This document shows, in pieces, positions 24,971 to 34,014 of a stretch of 53,362 bases of DNA. Below the pieces are notes generated by a model, which did no database searches, had not been told where the DNA came from, and saw only the letters and a program-made list of their open reading frames with translations. Position 1 is the first letter of the stretch. Each line of letters starts with the position of its first letter. The position numbers and the translations under genes are program-made. Source of the stretch: a virus; IMG/VR virus record IMGVR_UViG_3300044707_001188, positions 1 through 53,362 of that record; one strand, 5' to 3'.

Positions 24971-27900
24971 TCAAGCAGCCTTTCTGAGGTTGGCGTAGAA
25001 GACGAAGACCTCGACCGAGATCTCGGTAGGTTCGACAGCAACGGTGACCGACGGGTCAGGCATGGACAGATCGGCCACGATGGCTGGGTCCGCGACCTCG
25101 ACACCCGTCCCGACGAATGACTCCAGGGGGGTCAGGTAGGACGAAACCAATCTGCCGCTGACCGTAGCCAAGGCCAGAGCCGACTCGACCCTGCGGCCGT
25201 TGAGCGCAACGCGGTTCAGCGCCGCGCCGCCCAGCGGGGAGGACGAAGGTGGCTCCACGATGGTCGACAAGCGCTTGTCGACGGCAATCGGTGCCGCATC
25301 CGTATGGGCCTGTAGGTCAGCCTGGGATGAAAGTGGCTTGACCAGCGCAAGGTGTCCGCCAGGCGTGCTGGCCGCCGACGCGGTGGACTGGACGGGCCTT
25401 TGCGCTACAGCGAATGCGTCTGCATTGGCTGCAACGAAGGCGTCGCCCTGAAGCAGCTTGCCGAGCAAAGCCACCGAGGTGGTGATGGCCACGCTCTGTC
25501 CCGTCGCTTGAACACGTTTGTCCACCGAGGCAAGGCCTTGCGTCGATGCCGTGGACTGCCCTTGCGCGTCGATGATCTTGGAGATGGCCGCGCCGGCAAG
25601 TACCGTGGTGGAAGGCGCAACAGCCGCGCCAAGCCCCTTGCCCACCGACACGGTGGCCCCCGCAAGGCTGGACGTAGATTCCGCGCCCGCCAGCGGCTTG
25701 ACGATGGAGGCGCCACCGCTGCTGGCAACCGATGCGCCACTGGACCCGACGAGAGTCCAGGCGACCGAACTACTACCCAACGACGACGCAGCAACACCAG
25801 CCGCCGCGCCTACTGTGTAGTCGACCTTGGCCTGGCTAGATGCGACGCTCTGGCAGACGTCCGAGCCGGCCAGGGGCTTGAAGGCAAGCAGGTCTCCACC
25901 TGCACCGGAGACTGTGGTCGACGAGGCGACCTGTGAAGCAAGGATCTTGACCAGTGCCGCTTGTGCCGTGGTCTGCCCGGAGCCTACTGCGGTGGATGCC
26001 AGCGTCTTGAGCACCCCAGCCTGCGCCGCCGCACTGCTCTGCACCTGCGCCGCACCTGCCACAGAGAAGTCGACGGTCACGCTGCCCTGGGCGCCCAACG
26101 AGCCATTGACTCCTGCGGAAACGGCGTAGTCCACCGTTGCATCGGCGACACCCTCGACGAAGCATGCGGCCGATCCGCCGGCAGCAAATGCAACAACCGG
26201 ACTTGCGGAACCGCTGGCCGAGACCTCGATGACGGAGGCACTGCTCGGGTTCAGCGGTGACGCGTTGAGGGCGCCCGCGCCGATCCAGGCGGGCTGCCGC
26301 TCGACCGCGAACAGCAGAGGTTTGGAGACCGCAGGCTCTGCCGAGGCCGAAGCGGGCGCAGTGACGGCTGCCACCATCGGCTTGACCAGTGCCGCGCCGC
26401 CAGATGACGAGGCTGCCGCCTGCAACCCAGCAGACACCGGCTTGCCGACTGCCACGGTCGCAGACAGGGACACGACAGAGGCCACTGCCGCAGACAAGGG
26501 AAGAGTCAGCGCCGCACCGCCTGACGACCCGACGCCGACACCGACAGCCGCTGCGAGCGGCTTGGTGGTCGCCACAGCCCCGGCCGAAACCGCAGGCGAA
26601 TGAAGGCCCGCCTCGACCACCTTCAGAACAGCACAGACGGCGGCGGCAGTCGATGCAGCCGTACCCGCGCCATCAACGCGGTAGGCCACGGTCGTGGCGC
26701 CGGTGCTCGCGGCCGAGCCGGTCGCTGACCCCATGAGCAGTTTGCCCAGCAACGCCATCGAGCTGGTGCCCGCCACGGCTTGCCCTGCCGCCGAGATGCT
26801 CTTGTCCAGCGATGCAAAGCCCTGCGTCTGGCCGACCGGCGCCGCCACCGCGGCGAGCGTCTTGACAGCGCCCATCTGCCCTGCGACGACGCCCGTTGCG
26901 CTGGCCGAGGCGGCCAGCGGGCGATCCGCCACGGCAAACCCCGACGTTGCTCCCGACGCCACCGGACTCGCGCCGACCGTGAAGTCGACCACTGCAGTTG
27001 CGGAGGCGGTCACAGGGGCGGCGGCGGCAGCTCCGACGACGAAGTTCACAGCCGCGTCGGCGCTGCCTTCAACCTGCGCACCACAGACGCCGCTTGCGAC
27101 GTAGGCCACCGTCGGGCTGCCCGAGGCGACGGCCGAAACGAAGACCACGGGAGCGCTGCCAGCGTTCAGGGCCTGGCTGTTGAGAGCGCCTGAGCCAAGG
27201 TCGGCGGCGGGTCGCTCCAGCACGAACAAGAGCGGTTTGCCCACCCCCAAGACCGCCGAGCCAAAGGCTGCGCCCGCACCTTGCCCGGAGAGCGGCTTCG
27301 AGGCTGCCGCAAGCCCGGTAAGTGACGACGAGGCCGTGATGCCGACGGTCAAGAGCTTCGACGTCGATGCGGCGCCCGCAGCACCAACCGAAGCGGCAGC
27401 GCTGCCCGACACCGCGAACGCCACGTTGACGCCGCCAGCCATCGCCGCACCTGCTGCAATGTCGTCAGCCAGGGTCTTGCCGATGTCGAGATTGGCTACG
27501 CTCGCCGCAGATGCCACTGCGCCAGACGCGAGCGGCGTGGTGAGCGACAGGGTGCCGACAGGAGTGGCCGAGCCGACGGACTGCCCTGCCAAGGTCTTGG
27601 TTGCGGAAAGGCCGGCCGCCAAGGCGCCTTGGGCGGATGCAGATGCGCCTACGGTGTAGGCCATCACGGCTGACGCCGACGACGTGCATGTCGAGCCGAT
27701 GGATCCGGCAAGCAGCTTCCCCAGCAACGCCATCGAACTTGTCTGCCCGACCGCAGCGCCGGCCGCCGCGACGATCTTCACGAGCGACGCCTGCGCCGTG
27801 GTCTCTCCCGAAGATGCGACTGCCGCCTGCAAGGACTTGGTCGCGGCCGCGTTGCCAGAAGTGAGTGCGTCGAGGGCGATTGCCGAAGAAACGGTGTAAG

Positions 27901-29602
27901 CCACCGTCGGCGATCCCGAGGCAGACGCCGAGACAGCCGCCGAGGCGCCAAACGGCTTGCCCAAGCCCATCGTGACATCGGCGTTGGACGCTGCTCCCAG
28001 GCTGCCCGCAAGCGGCTTCGCCGCCGACACGGCTGCTGCGCTGGAGGCCAAGGCCGGTGTGCTCCCCGACAGCGCCTTGTGGATCGACACCGCACCAGTC
28101 GCAGTGGCTGGCGAGGAGATCACGCCAGCGACCGGGTACGACACACTGGTGTCGGCCTCGACACTCGCCGCCGAAGCGCATCCGGCTGCCAAGACGTAGG
28201 CGACGACCGGGCTGCCCGATGACGCTGCCGTGCCCTGGAGCGCAGGCAGGATGCCAACACCGACAAGCCCAGTGCCGATGGCGCCTACGTTCAGCGCTGC
28301 AGGGGGCTGCGGCACCTGGAACAACAGCGGCTTGACGACATCCGCAGACGCGGAGGACGAGGAAGTGGCGCTCGCGCCGGCAGAGACAGGCTTGCCCACT
28401 GCCGTACCGGTCGAGACCACGGCAGATACCGCTGCGGCACCTGCAAACGGCTTGGTCAGTCCGGCAGATCCGACAGCAGAAGCACTTGCTGAGCCCGCGG
28501 CCGACACCAAGTAGGCAACCCTTGATGCCCCGGAAACGGCGGCCGAGCCCACCATGGACCCGGTTAGCAGTTTCCCCAGCAGCGCAGCGGACGACGTGAG
28601 GGCGACTGCTGACCCACCAGCAGAGACTGTCTTATGGAGCGCAGCAAGCCCGGAGGTGGTGCCCGACGAGCTTGCCGATGCGGCAATAGGCTTCGACGCA
28701 GCCAGAGCCGCAGCGCAGACGCCAGTGGCCCCAGCAGAACCCGCCAGCGGCCGCTGAGCAAGAGCCAGCCCGGCTGTCGACGCAGAAGCCGCACCACTCA
28801 CGGCGATGGTGTACGACACCACGCATCCCGCGCCCGCAGTGGCGCTGGCCGCCACATCGCCGGCGAGTGACTTCGAGACCGCCGGCGTGGCCGACGCGCT
28901 CAAAGCGCAGGAAACGCCAGCCGCAAGGCCCTTCGTGGCCTGGATCAGGCCGCCGCTGGATGCGACTGATGAAGCGGTGCCCGAGGCGATCTTGTTGAGG
29001 ACAGCAGACCCTGATGCCTGACCCGTACTCGTGACCGATGCGGCAACTGTGAAGGCCACCTGGGCGCCGGCTGCAACGGCGGCCGAGCCAGCGCTAGAGC
29101 CGCCCAGCGGGCGTTGAGCCATCGCCAGCCCAGCCGTGCCAGAGTTAACAGACGCCGCCCCGCCCAAACTCTTGCTGGCCGCCACCACCGCGGATGTTGC
29201 CGCGGACACCGACGCTGCGGTGGCTGCTGTCTTGGCGACGCCGAGCCCACCGGCAACCGCGCAGGCAGCGGCAACGTCGTCAGCCAGCGGCTTGACAACC
29301 CCGAGCGACGCCTGGGTCGAGGCCGACGCATGTGCAGCCGCAGCCGATACGAAGTTGACCCGGCAGGAGCCGGTGCCGGAGGCTGCCCCGGCGGCAGCTC
29401 CGCCCAGCGGCCTGGACACGAGCAAGTCGCCGCCCGCGCCGGTGACTGTGGTCGATGTCGCGACCTGGGAAGCGAGAGTCTTGGCGAGCCCTAGCGTGGC
29501 TGCCGGGAAAGCAGACGCGCTCAAGCCGGAAGCCACCGTAACGGCGGCTCCAGTAGCCGAGTTCAACGCCGCGCCATTGAGCGGCCGCGCGTTCAGCAGC
29601 AT
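24971..29602 (-). CDS. Very long repetitive fibre protein (about 20-residue repeats)
   Basis: 1543 residues made almost wholly of Ala, Ser, Gly, Val, Thr and Leu with regularly spaced Lys. The repeat is about 20 residues with a core like A-x-L-x-x-x-K-P/S-L-A-G followed by a Ser/Ala-rich turn. Recurrent variants are SMALLGKLL, AQRPLAG and VAYTV. A longer-range marker, GALN-x-x-x-LN, often after KPLLF, occurs near the N-terminus, twice or three times in the middle and near the C-terminus, so there is a super-repeat. The last 60 residues (EPTEISVEVFVFYANLRKAA) leave the pattern. A beta-solenoid or fibrous shaft is the likely fold; this is inference. It is followed by the glycine-rich tip gene and preceded by a small tail gene. 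No homologue recognised. Confidence 0.7.
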   Translation of the reverse strand: MLLNARPLNGAALNSATGAAVTVASGLSASAFPAATLGLAKTLASQVATSTTVTGAGGDLLVSRPLGGAAAGAASGTGSCRVNFVSAAAAHASASTQASLGVVKPLADDVAAACAVAGGLGVAKTAATAASVSAATSAVVAASKSLGGAASVNSGTAGLAMAQRPLGGSSAGSAAVAAGAQVAFTVAASVTSTGQASGSAVLNKIASGTASSVASSGGLIQATKGLAAGVSCALSASATPAVSKSLAGDVAASATAGAGCVVSYTIAVSGAASASTAGLALAQRPLAGSAGATGVCAAALAASKPIAASASSSGTTSGLAALHKTVSAGGSAVALTSSAALLGKLLTGSMVGSAAVSGASRVAYLVSAAGSASASAVGSAGLTKPFAGAAAVSAVVSTGTAVGKPVSAGASATSSSSASADVVKPLLFQVPQPPAALNVGAIGTGLVGVGILPALQGTAASSGSPVVAYVLAAGCASAASVEADTSVSYPVAGVISSPATATGAVSIHKALSGSTPALASSAAAVSAAKPLAGSLGAASNADVTMGLGKPFGASAAVSASASGSPTVAYTVSSAIALDALTSGNAAATKSLQAAVASSGETTAQASLVKIVAAAGAAVGQTSSMALLGKLLAGSIGSTCTSSASAVMAYTVGASASAQGALAAGLSATKTLAGQSVGSATPVGTLSLTTPLASGAVASAASVANLDIGKTLADDIAAGAAMAGGVNVAFAVSGSAAASVGAAGAASTSKLLTVGITASSSLTGLAAASKPLSGQGAGAAFGSAVLGVGKPLLFVLERPAADLGSGALNSQALNAGSAPVVFVSAVASGSPTVAYVASGVCGAQVEGSADAAVNFVVGAAAAAPVTASATAVVDFTVGASPVASGATSGFAVADRPLAASASATGVVAGQMGAVKTLAAVAAPVGQTQGFASLDKSISAAGQAVAGTSSMALLGKLLMGSATGSAASTGATTVAYRVDGAGTAASTAAAVCAVLKVVEAGLHSPAVSAGAVATTKPLAAAVGVGVGSSGGAALTLPLSAAVASVVSLSATVAVGKPVSAGLQAAASSSGGAALVKPMVAAVTAPASASAEPAVSKPLLFAVERQPAWIGAGALNASPLNPSSASVIEVSASGSASPVVAFAAGGSAACFVEGVADATVDYAVSAGVNGSLGAQGSVTVDFSVAGAAQVQSSAAAQAGVLKTLASTAVGSGQTTAQAALVKILASQVASSTTVSGAGGDLLAFKPLAGSDVCQSVASSQAKVDYTVGAAAGVAASSLGSSSVAWTLVGSSGASVASSGGASIVKPLAGAESTSSLAGATVSVGKGLGAAVAPSTTVLAGAAISKIIDAQGQSTASTQGLASVDKRVQATGQSVAITTSVALLGKLLQGDAFVAANADAFAVAQRPVQSTASAASTPGGHLALVKPLSSQADLQAHTDAAPIAVDKRLSTIVEPPSSSPLGGAALNRVALNGRRVESALALATVSGRLVSSYLTPLESFVGTGVEVADPAIVADLSMPDPSVTVAVEPTEISVEVFVFYANLRKAA

Positions 29603-29630
29603 CCCGCCCCCGCAGGCGCCGTAAGGCGCG

Positions 29631-30065
29631 TCAGGCGAAGGTGATCGTCAGCGACGCAGCCGGGAACGACACCGTGTCCGACTGGTTGATCGTCTTGGCA
29701 ATGGTCAGCGCACCCCAGAACAGCAGGTTGCCCGCCGAGGCCGCGTCGTAGATGCCGAAGTGCGACACGGTGCCCCAGTTGCCCGAGGGCGTCGGGAAAG
29801 TGATGGCGCCGTTGTTGCTCGTCTGCCCGCCGGTGCCGCTGGAGGCGGTGGTGGAGGCGGCGGCCTGGGTCCCGGCCCAGTTGGCCAGCGAGGACGTCAC
29901 TGCCACGCGGGCGTAGTTGTTGCCAGAGACCTCGGTGCCGCCACCGGAGTCGCTGGGGGCAGCGGTGAGCAGTCCGATGTGCAGCGAAGCCGGTGCGGCC
30001 AGCGTCTGCGCGCGGAACAGGTGGTCGACGAGCTTGTTCTCCAGGTAGTCGGACATCGCGGACAT
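29631..30065 (-). CDS. Phage tail-fibre-associated structural protein
   Basis: 144 residues. It opens MSDYLENKLVDHLFRAQTL and continues LHIGLLTAAPSD, EVSGNNYARVAV and FGIYDAASAGNLLFWGAL, ending in a beta strand, SLTITFA. This pattern (a short helix, then YLALFTAAP-like and Y-A-R-x-A-V motifs) is widespread in phage genomes as a small tail or fibre component. It stands between the BppU-like gene and the large repetitive fibre, supporting a role at the fibre base. Confidence 0.7.
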   Translation of the reverse strand: MSAMSDYLENKLVDHLFRAQTLAAPASLHIGLLTAAPSDSGGGTEVSGNNYARVAVTSSLANWAGTQAAASTTASSGTGGQTSNNGAITFPTPSGNWGTVSHFGIYDAASAGNLLFWGALTIAKTINQSDTVSFPAASLTITFA

Positions 30066-30092
30066 GGTCGGCTCCTTTGCAGGGTCAGTGGG

Positions 30093-30422
30093 TCAGAGGA
30101 ACTGGGATCGCACGGTGAACTTCAACGGCTCGTAGACCGTCTGCCGCTCCCCGCTCCAATCGATCTCGATCTCGCCTTCGTAGGCGCCGGGCTCGACGTC
30201 CAACGTCTGCCCGGGAAAGTTGAAGGACACCTCACCACCTGCGCCGCCGTCGAGCTTGGTGCAGACGAGCGTGCTCAGCACCGCGGTATCGCCCGCGCGC
30301 CGGAAATGCACGACCACGCTGGTGGCGTTCTGCAGGTCCATGGCCGTGCCGTCGGCCTGGCGCAGGGTCATGCGGATGTAGGGCCGGTTGTCGCCCTGCA
30401 CGAGTCGGATGCGCTCGGCCAC
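30093..30422 (-). CDS. BppU-like N-terminal domain protein, tail or baseplate component
   Basis: 109 residues from a GTG. The pattern LVQGDNRPYIRMTLRQADG, VVVHFRRAGD, GEVSFNFPG, PGAYEGEIEIDW and QTVYEPLKFTVR is the all-beta fold seen in upper-baseplate (BppU) N-termini and in small phage proteins that carry fibres. No catalytic motif. It stands between a connector gene and fibre genes on one transcript. Confidence 0.6.
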   Translation of the reverse strand: MAERIRLVQGDNRPYIRMTLRQADGTAMDLQNATSVVVHFRRAGDTAVLSTLVCTKLDGGAGGEVSFNFPGQTLDVEPGAYEGEIEIDWSGERQTVYEPLKFTVRSQFL

Positions 30423-30436
30423 GATGCGCCCTCACC

Positions 30437-31153
30437 TCAGCCCTGCGCCGGGGCGTTGACAGCCGCAGCCGCCCCCGGCCGGTTCGGGTTGCCGGGTGAC
30501 GTCGGGGCTACCATCACGGTGCCCTTGAGATCCAGCCCCAGCGCGTTGGCGAAGGCGGTGTAGTGCGCCATCGCGCGCTGCCCGTTGCCCGCGTAGTCCG
30601 AGTCCTTCATGTAGGCCCGGTACAGGATGTAGTCCTGCAGCACGTTGCCGTAGATGTCGGGCGAGCTGATGTTGCCGCTCACAGCCGTGTAGTCGGTGCC
30701 GGCTGCGGGCTCGGCCACGTCGGTGGGCAGGGCCGAATACACCAGATCGACCGAGGCGCCCGACGAGGCCGCTGGCGGGTAGACGTAGAAGGTCTTGGGG
30801 TCGCGCGGGTCGAACATGAAGTGCACGACCTCGGTGACGCCGGCCAGGTTGTGCCAACCGGGCGACTGCGCGTCCAGGATCTCCCGCGAGCACAAGCGGA
30901 TCGCCCGCTTGTTGCCGGCGGTGTTGCGCACCACGTCGATCAGCTTGGTGCCGTTGGACGGGATGGCCTGCCGGCTGCCGCCCACCAGCGCCTGCGCGGC
31001 GTTGGTCACCATCGCATCGGGGCGGTGGACGATGATCTCCCGCTGCCCATCGTTCAGGTAGCGCACCAGCTCGGCCACCGGCCAGCGGATGGACGTGGTG
31101 TCCTGCAGCGTCTCGACGCAGCGGCGGATGATGGATTGAGCAGCGATGGGCAT
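30437..31153 (-). CDS. Head-tail adaptor protein (DUF6682-like)
   Basis: 238 residues. It begins with a helical part, SIIRRCVETLQDT, then WPVAELVRYLNDGQREI, ending in a Pro/Ala-rich tail. This helix-rich pattern with strands like KTFYVYPPAASSGASVDLVYSA is found in podovirus adaptor proteins beside N4-gp56-type capsid genes; I associate it with DUF6682. Likely joins portal and tail. The exact family name is from memory. Confidence 0.65.
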   Translation of the reverse strand: MPIAAQSIIRRCVETLQDTTSIRWPVAELVRYLNDGQREIIVHRPDAMVTNAAQALVGGSRQAIPSNGTKLIDVVRNTAGNKRAIRLCSREILDAQSPGWHNLAGVTEVVHFMFDPRDPKTFYVYPPAASSGASVDLVYSALPTDVAEPAAGTDYTAVSGNISSPDIYGNVLQDYILYRAYMKDSDYAGNGQRAMAHYTAFANALGLDLKGTVMVAPTSPGNPNRPGAAAAVNAPAQG

Positions 31154-31171
31154 GGTCGTGTCCCCGGTGCC

Positions 31172-31789
31172 TCAGCACCACTTCGGCCGCGCGCGCGGCG
31201 TGACGTTGGTGTGCCCGCGCCAGCCGTCGACGCTCGCAGCCGCCACGGCACGCTCGAAGAGCAACCGGGCCTCCTCGGCCTCGCGGGGCTTGTGCAGCGG
31301 GCCGGGCATGCGCAGCAGCCGGTGCCGCGCGCCCTCAGCCAGCGCTTGGCGGTGCTGAGCGAAAAGCGTGTCGCCGATGCCGGCGGCAGTGCGCGAGGGC
31401 GCGAGCGAGACCCGAAGCTGGATCCGGTCGGCCGCGCCCACCGGCTGCGACAGCCACACCGTCACCCGGTCGGCCGATGTCAGCGCAAGCGGTCCGTCGA
31501 CCGCGCGCTGCGCCGGATCGGACGCCAAGGACCGGAACCCTTCGATCTCGAAGGGCGCTCCGTTGCGCGTGGCCTGCTCGATGCGCACGACCTCGCTGCC
31601 CGCAGGCAGGTCGAGGTCGTACTCGCGCAGATTGGCCGCCGCGTAGATCGGCTCGAGCCACTCGGTCCAGACGCGGGTGCGGCGGAAGAACTCGATGGCC
31701 GCCTGCCGGATCTCCTGGTCGAGCACCGGATCGGGGCAGCCTGGGACGTAGGGCAGCACGTCCGGGTGAAGATCACTCCAGGTCGCCAC
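31172..31789 (-). CDS. Phage connector/adaptor protein
   Basis: 205 residues from GTG 31789, with AGGAG 8 nt upstream; an earlier GTG would add seven residues. The frame overlaps the previous gene by 17 bases. The sequence WSDLHPDVLPYVPGCPDPVLDQEIRQAAIEF, followed by a Trp-rich WTEWLEPI and a beta-rich centre (YDLDLPAGSEVVRIEQA), is typical of small adaptors next to capsid genes. The C-terminal helix-rich portion (PREAEEARLLFERAVAA) would pack in a ring. Function inferred from position and pattern. Confidence 0.6.
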   Translation of the reverse strand: MATWSDLHPDVLPYVPGCPDPVLDQEIRQAAIEFFRRTRVWTEWLEPIYAAANLREYDLDLPAGSEVVRIEQATRNGAPFEIEGFRSLASDPAQRAVDGPLALTSADRVTVWLSQPVGAADRIQLRVSLAPSRTAAGIGDTLFAQHRQALAEGARHRLLRMPGPLHKPREAEEARLLFERAVAAASVDGWRGHTNVTPRARPKWC

Positions 31790-32051
31790 CGCCCTGCTCC
31801 TGTGCAGCACCAGCAGGCGTCGCGGTCACCCGGGCCGTGCCCTTGCGCCGACCGACAGGCGCCGAAGAGGACGAAGCCTCTCCCGCAACCCGGAAGTTGC
31901 CCGTCGCCACCAGCGTGGAAGCCACCGCAGCATCGACCTCGCAGGCCAGATCGCCTTCGGCCGTCGGCGCGAATACGAGCGCCGGCCCACCGGGCAAGGT
32001 CACCCGGACGGTGCCGTCCCGGCGCGGCGGAACGAGCGCGACGAGCTTCAC
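31773..32051 (-). CDS. Small phage structural or accessory protein, unknown
   Basis: 92 residues from a GTG. A short beta-rich N-terminal half (VALVPPRRDGTVRVTLPGG, VFAPTAEGDLACEVD) is followed by a Ser/Ala/Gly-rich tail. No recognised family. It lies between the head decoration gene and the connector gene on the same operon. Its length and charge resemble small phage head-completion proteins, but that is only contextual. Confidence 0.55.
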   Translation of the reverse strand: MKLVALVPPRRDGTVRVTLPGGPALVFAPTAEGDLACEVDAAVASTLVATGNFRVAGEASSSSAPVGRRKGTARVTATPAGAAQEQGGGDLE

Positions 32052-32059
32052 CGCAGCCC

Positions 32060-32512
32060 TCAGACCGCCCGGTACAGCAGCGTCAGACCCACCTCGCCGG
32101 CCGCCTTGGTGGCCGCGGCGGCGGTGAACTTGATGCCGATCCGGGTGTCGCTGGTGGCGCTGGCCGCCAGGCGCATCGCGGCCTTGGACAGCGTCAGCGT
32201 GGCGGCAGTGCCGTCGCGGCTGGCGGTGATGCCCGAGGCCCAGACGTCCGACAGGTCCGTCTCCGCCGCGTTGACGGGGCCGACGCTGGCCGAGATCGTC
32301 GGGCTGGCGTTGGTGTCGAGGTCGTCCGAGTCATAGACCAGGCCGACGGGCACGCAGCCCGCGGGTAGCACGGCCACGGCACCGGTGTCGTTGGCGTCCA
32401 GGTCGGCCGCGACCAGCGCAATGGGGAAGCGGACGGCGACCACCTCGCCGCCGGCCGGGAGGACCGTCGGCTTGCGGCCGTCCAGATAGTCGTTGCGATT
32501 CGTGAAAGGCAT
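32060..32512 (-). CDS. Putative capsid decoration or stabilisation protein
   Basis: 150 residues, all-beta by eye. It opens MPFTNRNDYLDGRKPTVLPAGG and has periodic strands (VVAVRFPIALVAADL, GIKFTAAAA, VGLTLLYRAV). It contains no Cys-rich or enzymatic motif. A gene of this kind normally follows the major capsid gene in N4-gp56-type prophages, which is its location here. The name is inferred from position. Confidence 0.6.
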   Translation of the reverse strand: MPFTNRNDYLDGRKPTVLPAGGEVVAVRFPIALVAADLDANDTGAVAVLPAGCVPVGLVYDSDDLDTNASPTISASVGPVNAAETDLSDVWASGITASRDGTAATLTLSKAAMRLAASATSDTRIGIKFTAAAATKAAGEVGLTLLYRAV

Positions 32513-32535
32513 GGTGCGCTCCTGAGGTGAGGGGG

Positions 32536-33654
32536 TCAGCGGTTGGCTGCCGCGGTGTCGAGGCTGAACAGCCCGAAGTCCTGCGCGCCCACGCCGTCCA
32601 TCGAGAACGTGACCTTCTTCATCCCGAAGATCGAGCTGGTCGTGATGACCACCTTGTCCCCGTTGTCGCGGGTCTCCTCATGCCAATCGAAGCGCATGTT
32701 GGTGCCCGGGCTGCCGAAGGCGACCACCGCCGCCTGCGAGCCAAGGAACAGCGCGCGAGCGGCCTCGACGTTGGCGCCGGCGCCCGCGTTGGCGAAGCGG
32801 ATCACGTTGCGGTGCGAGTGCAGGATCACGCCCCGGTACATGCCGAGCGAGCCCTTGAACATCGGGTTGTTGCGCCCCTCGGCACCGGCGGCGGCCTTCT
32901 GGATGTCGAGCCACTGCCCGGTCTGGACGTTGGCCCGAAGGTCATCCTCCTGGAAGGTGTGCATCACGCACACGAAGGTCTCGTTGCCGTCGATCTTGCA
33001 GGGCTGAAGCACCGGCACCCCGGTGGCGCCGCCGCCCTGGCTGTCGGCCCGGGTCTTGGCGCGGTCGATCAGCCGCAGGTCGAACTTGTCGTTGGCGTCC
33101 AGGTTGTTGAAGGCCGTCGCGTCACCGCCGTACATGCGGTGGTTGGCGTCCGGCGTGACGAGCGGGTTCTGCGCGCGCCCGGTGTAGTCGGTCGGCAGCA
33201 GGAAGTTCGGGTTCACGCCCCGGGCTCCGGACAGGTAGATGAACAGCAGTTCGTCCATCAGCCGCGCCCACCAGCTCGACTGCTGACGCTTGGCCTTCTC
33301 GCGCAGGTCGTGCAGGGTGCGCTTGCGGGTCATGCGCCCGCCGGTGTTCACGCCGCACCGCGCCTGGTCGATGTAGATCTGGTCGGTGTAGAACTTCTGG
33401 CCTTCTTCCTTGCCTTCGAGGATGTCCTCGCCCTCGACGGGGGCCATGCGCAGCTCGGCCAGCAGGTCGTAGCTGATCTGCTCCCCGGCGTCGGACTCCA
33501 GGTCGGTGAGGATCTGGATCGGCACCTCGGCCTCGGCGCCGCGGGCCATGAAGCGCTGGTTGAAGTAGGACTTGTGCGACTGGTCGTGCGCCAGCAAGCC
33601 ACTCCACTTCTTGACCGCCTTGGGGTCATTGACTCCAACAATCGTGCGTGCCAC
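32536..33654 (-). CDS. Major capsid protein, N4-gp56 family
   Basis: 372 residues from a GTG with GAGGAG 7-8 nt upstream. The body has the N4-gp56 (DUF4043) signature: KKWSGLLAHDQSHKSYF near the start, then FMARGAEAEVPIQILTDLES, a long arm with GRMTRKRTLHDLREKAKRQQSSW, and the strand-rich C-terminal half (GVILHSHRNVIRFA, DWHEETRDNGDKVVI). HK97-fold proteins of this family form the shells of N4-like and several siphovirus prophages. It follows scaffold and CsrA-like genes. A copy of the 11-mer motif lies about 75 bases before the start. Confidence 0.9.
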   Translation of the reverse strand: MARTIVGVNDPKAVKKWSGLLAHDQSHKSYFNQRFMARGAEAEVPIQILTDLESDAGEQISYDLLAELRMAPVEGEDILEGKEEGQKFYTDQIYIDQARCGVNTGGRMTRKRTLHDLREKAKRQQSSWWARLMDELLFIYLSGARGVNPNFLLPTDYTGRAQNPLVTPDANHRMYGGDATAFNNLDANDKFDLRLIDRAKTRADSQGGGATGVPVLQPCKIDGNETFVCVMHTFQEDDLRANVQTGQWLDIQKAAAGAEGRNNPMFKGSLGMYRGVILHSHRNVIRFANAGAGANVEAARALFLGSQAAVVAFGSPGTNMRFDWHEETRDNGDKVVITTSSIFGMKKVTFSMDGVGAQDFGLFSLDTAAANR

Positions 33655-33723
33655 AGGAATACTCCTCTGGGCCCATCGGCCCCAAAGAGCACTCCTGCGC
33701 TCGACATCGACAGCAAACGCGGG

Positions 33724-33975
33724 TCAGGTTGCCATGCTTGCCACGGAAGAAATCGCCGGCTCGTCGAAGGACTGCCAGCCCACACCCAGGCGGGTCGACG
33801 GCACCACACGCGCCGGCCGCCCCCGCTGGATACGCACCTCGGGCGGTGCGACGATGCGCAGCCGCACCAGGGCCCCGGTCTTGTGTTCGGGCTCCACCAC
33901 CACGGTACATAACGCAGACGGATCACCCTGCACCGACAGCGACAGCCGCTCACCGACCCGCAGGTCGATCACCAT
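33724..33975 (-). CDS. CsrA/RsmA-like RNA-binding regulator
   Basis: 83 residues from ATG 33975; a TTG at 33996 with GGAAGG 7 nt upstream is an alternative start adding seven residues. MVIDLRVGERLSL matches the first CsrA strand (M-L-I-L-T-R-R-V-G-E-x-L), and LVRLRIVAPPEVRIQR matches the strand and Arg patch (VRIGVNAPKEVSVHR) that binds GGA-loop RNAs. An insertion of about ten residues (DPSALCTVVVEPEHKTGA) enlarges the centre and a Ser/Pro-rich tail follows. CsrA proteins dimerise and control translation. The gene lies between scaffold and capsid genes, so it may adjust head-gene expression or host metabolism. Its last codons carry copy 3 of the 11-mer. Confidence 0.65.
   Translation of the reverse strand: MVIDLRVGERLSLSVQGDPSALCTVVVEPEHKTGALVRLRIVAPPEVRIQRGRPARVVPSTRLGVGWQSFDEPAISSVASMAT
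33730..33740 (-). repeat. CAAGCATGGCA motif, copy 3
   Basis: Exact 11-mer overlapping the final codons of the CsrA-like gene (reading Ala-Ser-Met-Ala-Thr-stop) and preceding the capsid gene. The only copy that lies inside a coding region. Confidence 0.7.
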
Positions 33976-34014
33976 CCCGGCCTGGTGTCGCGCCAAGGAC
34001 AAGCCTTCCAGAAC

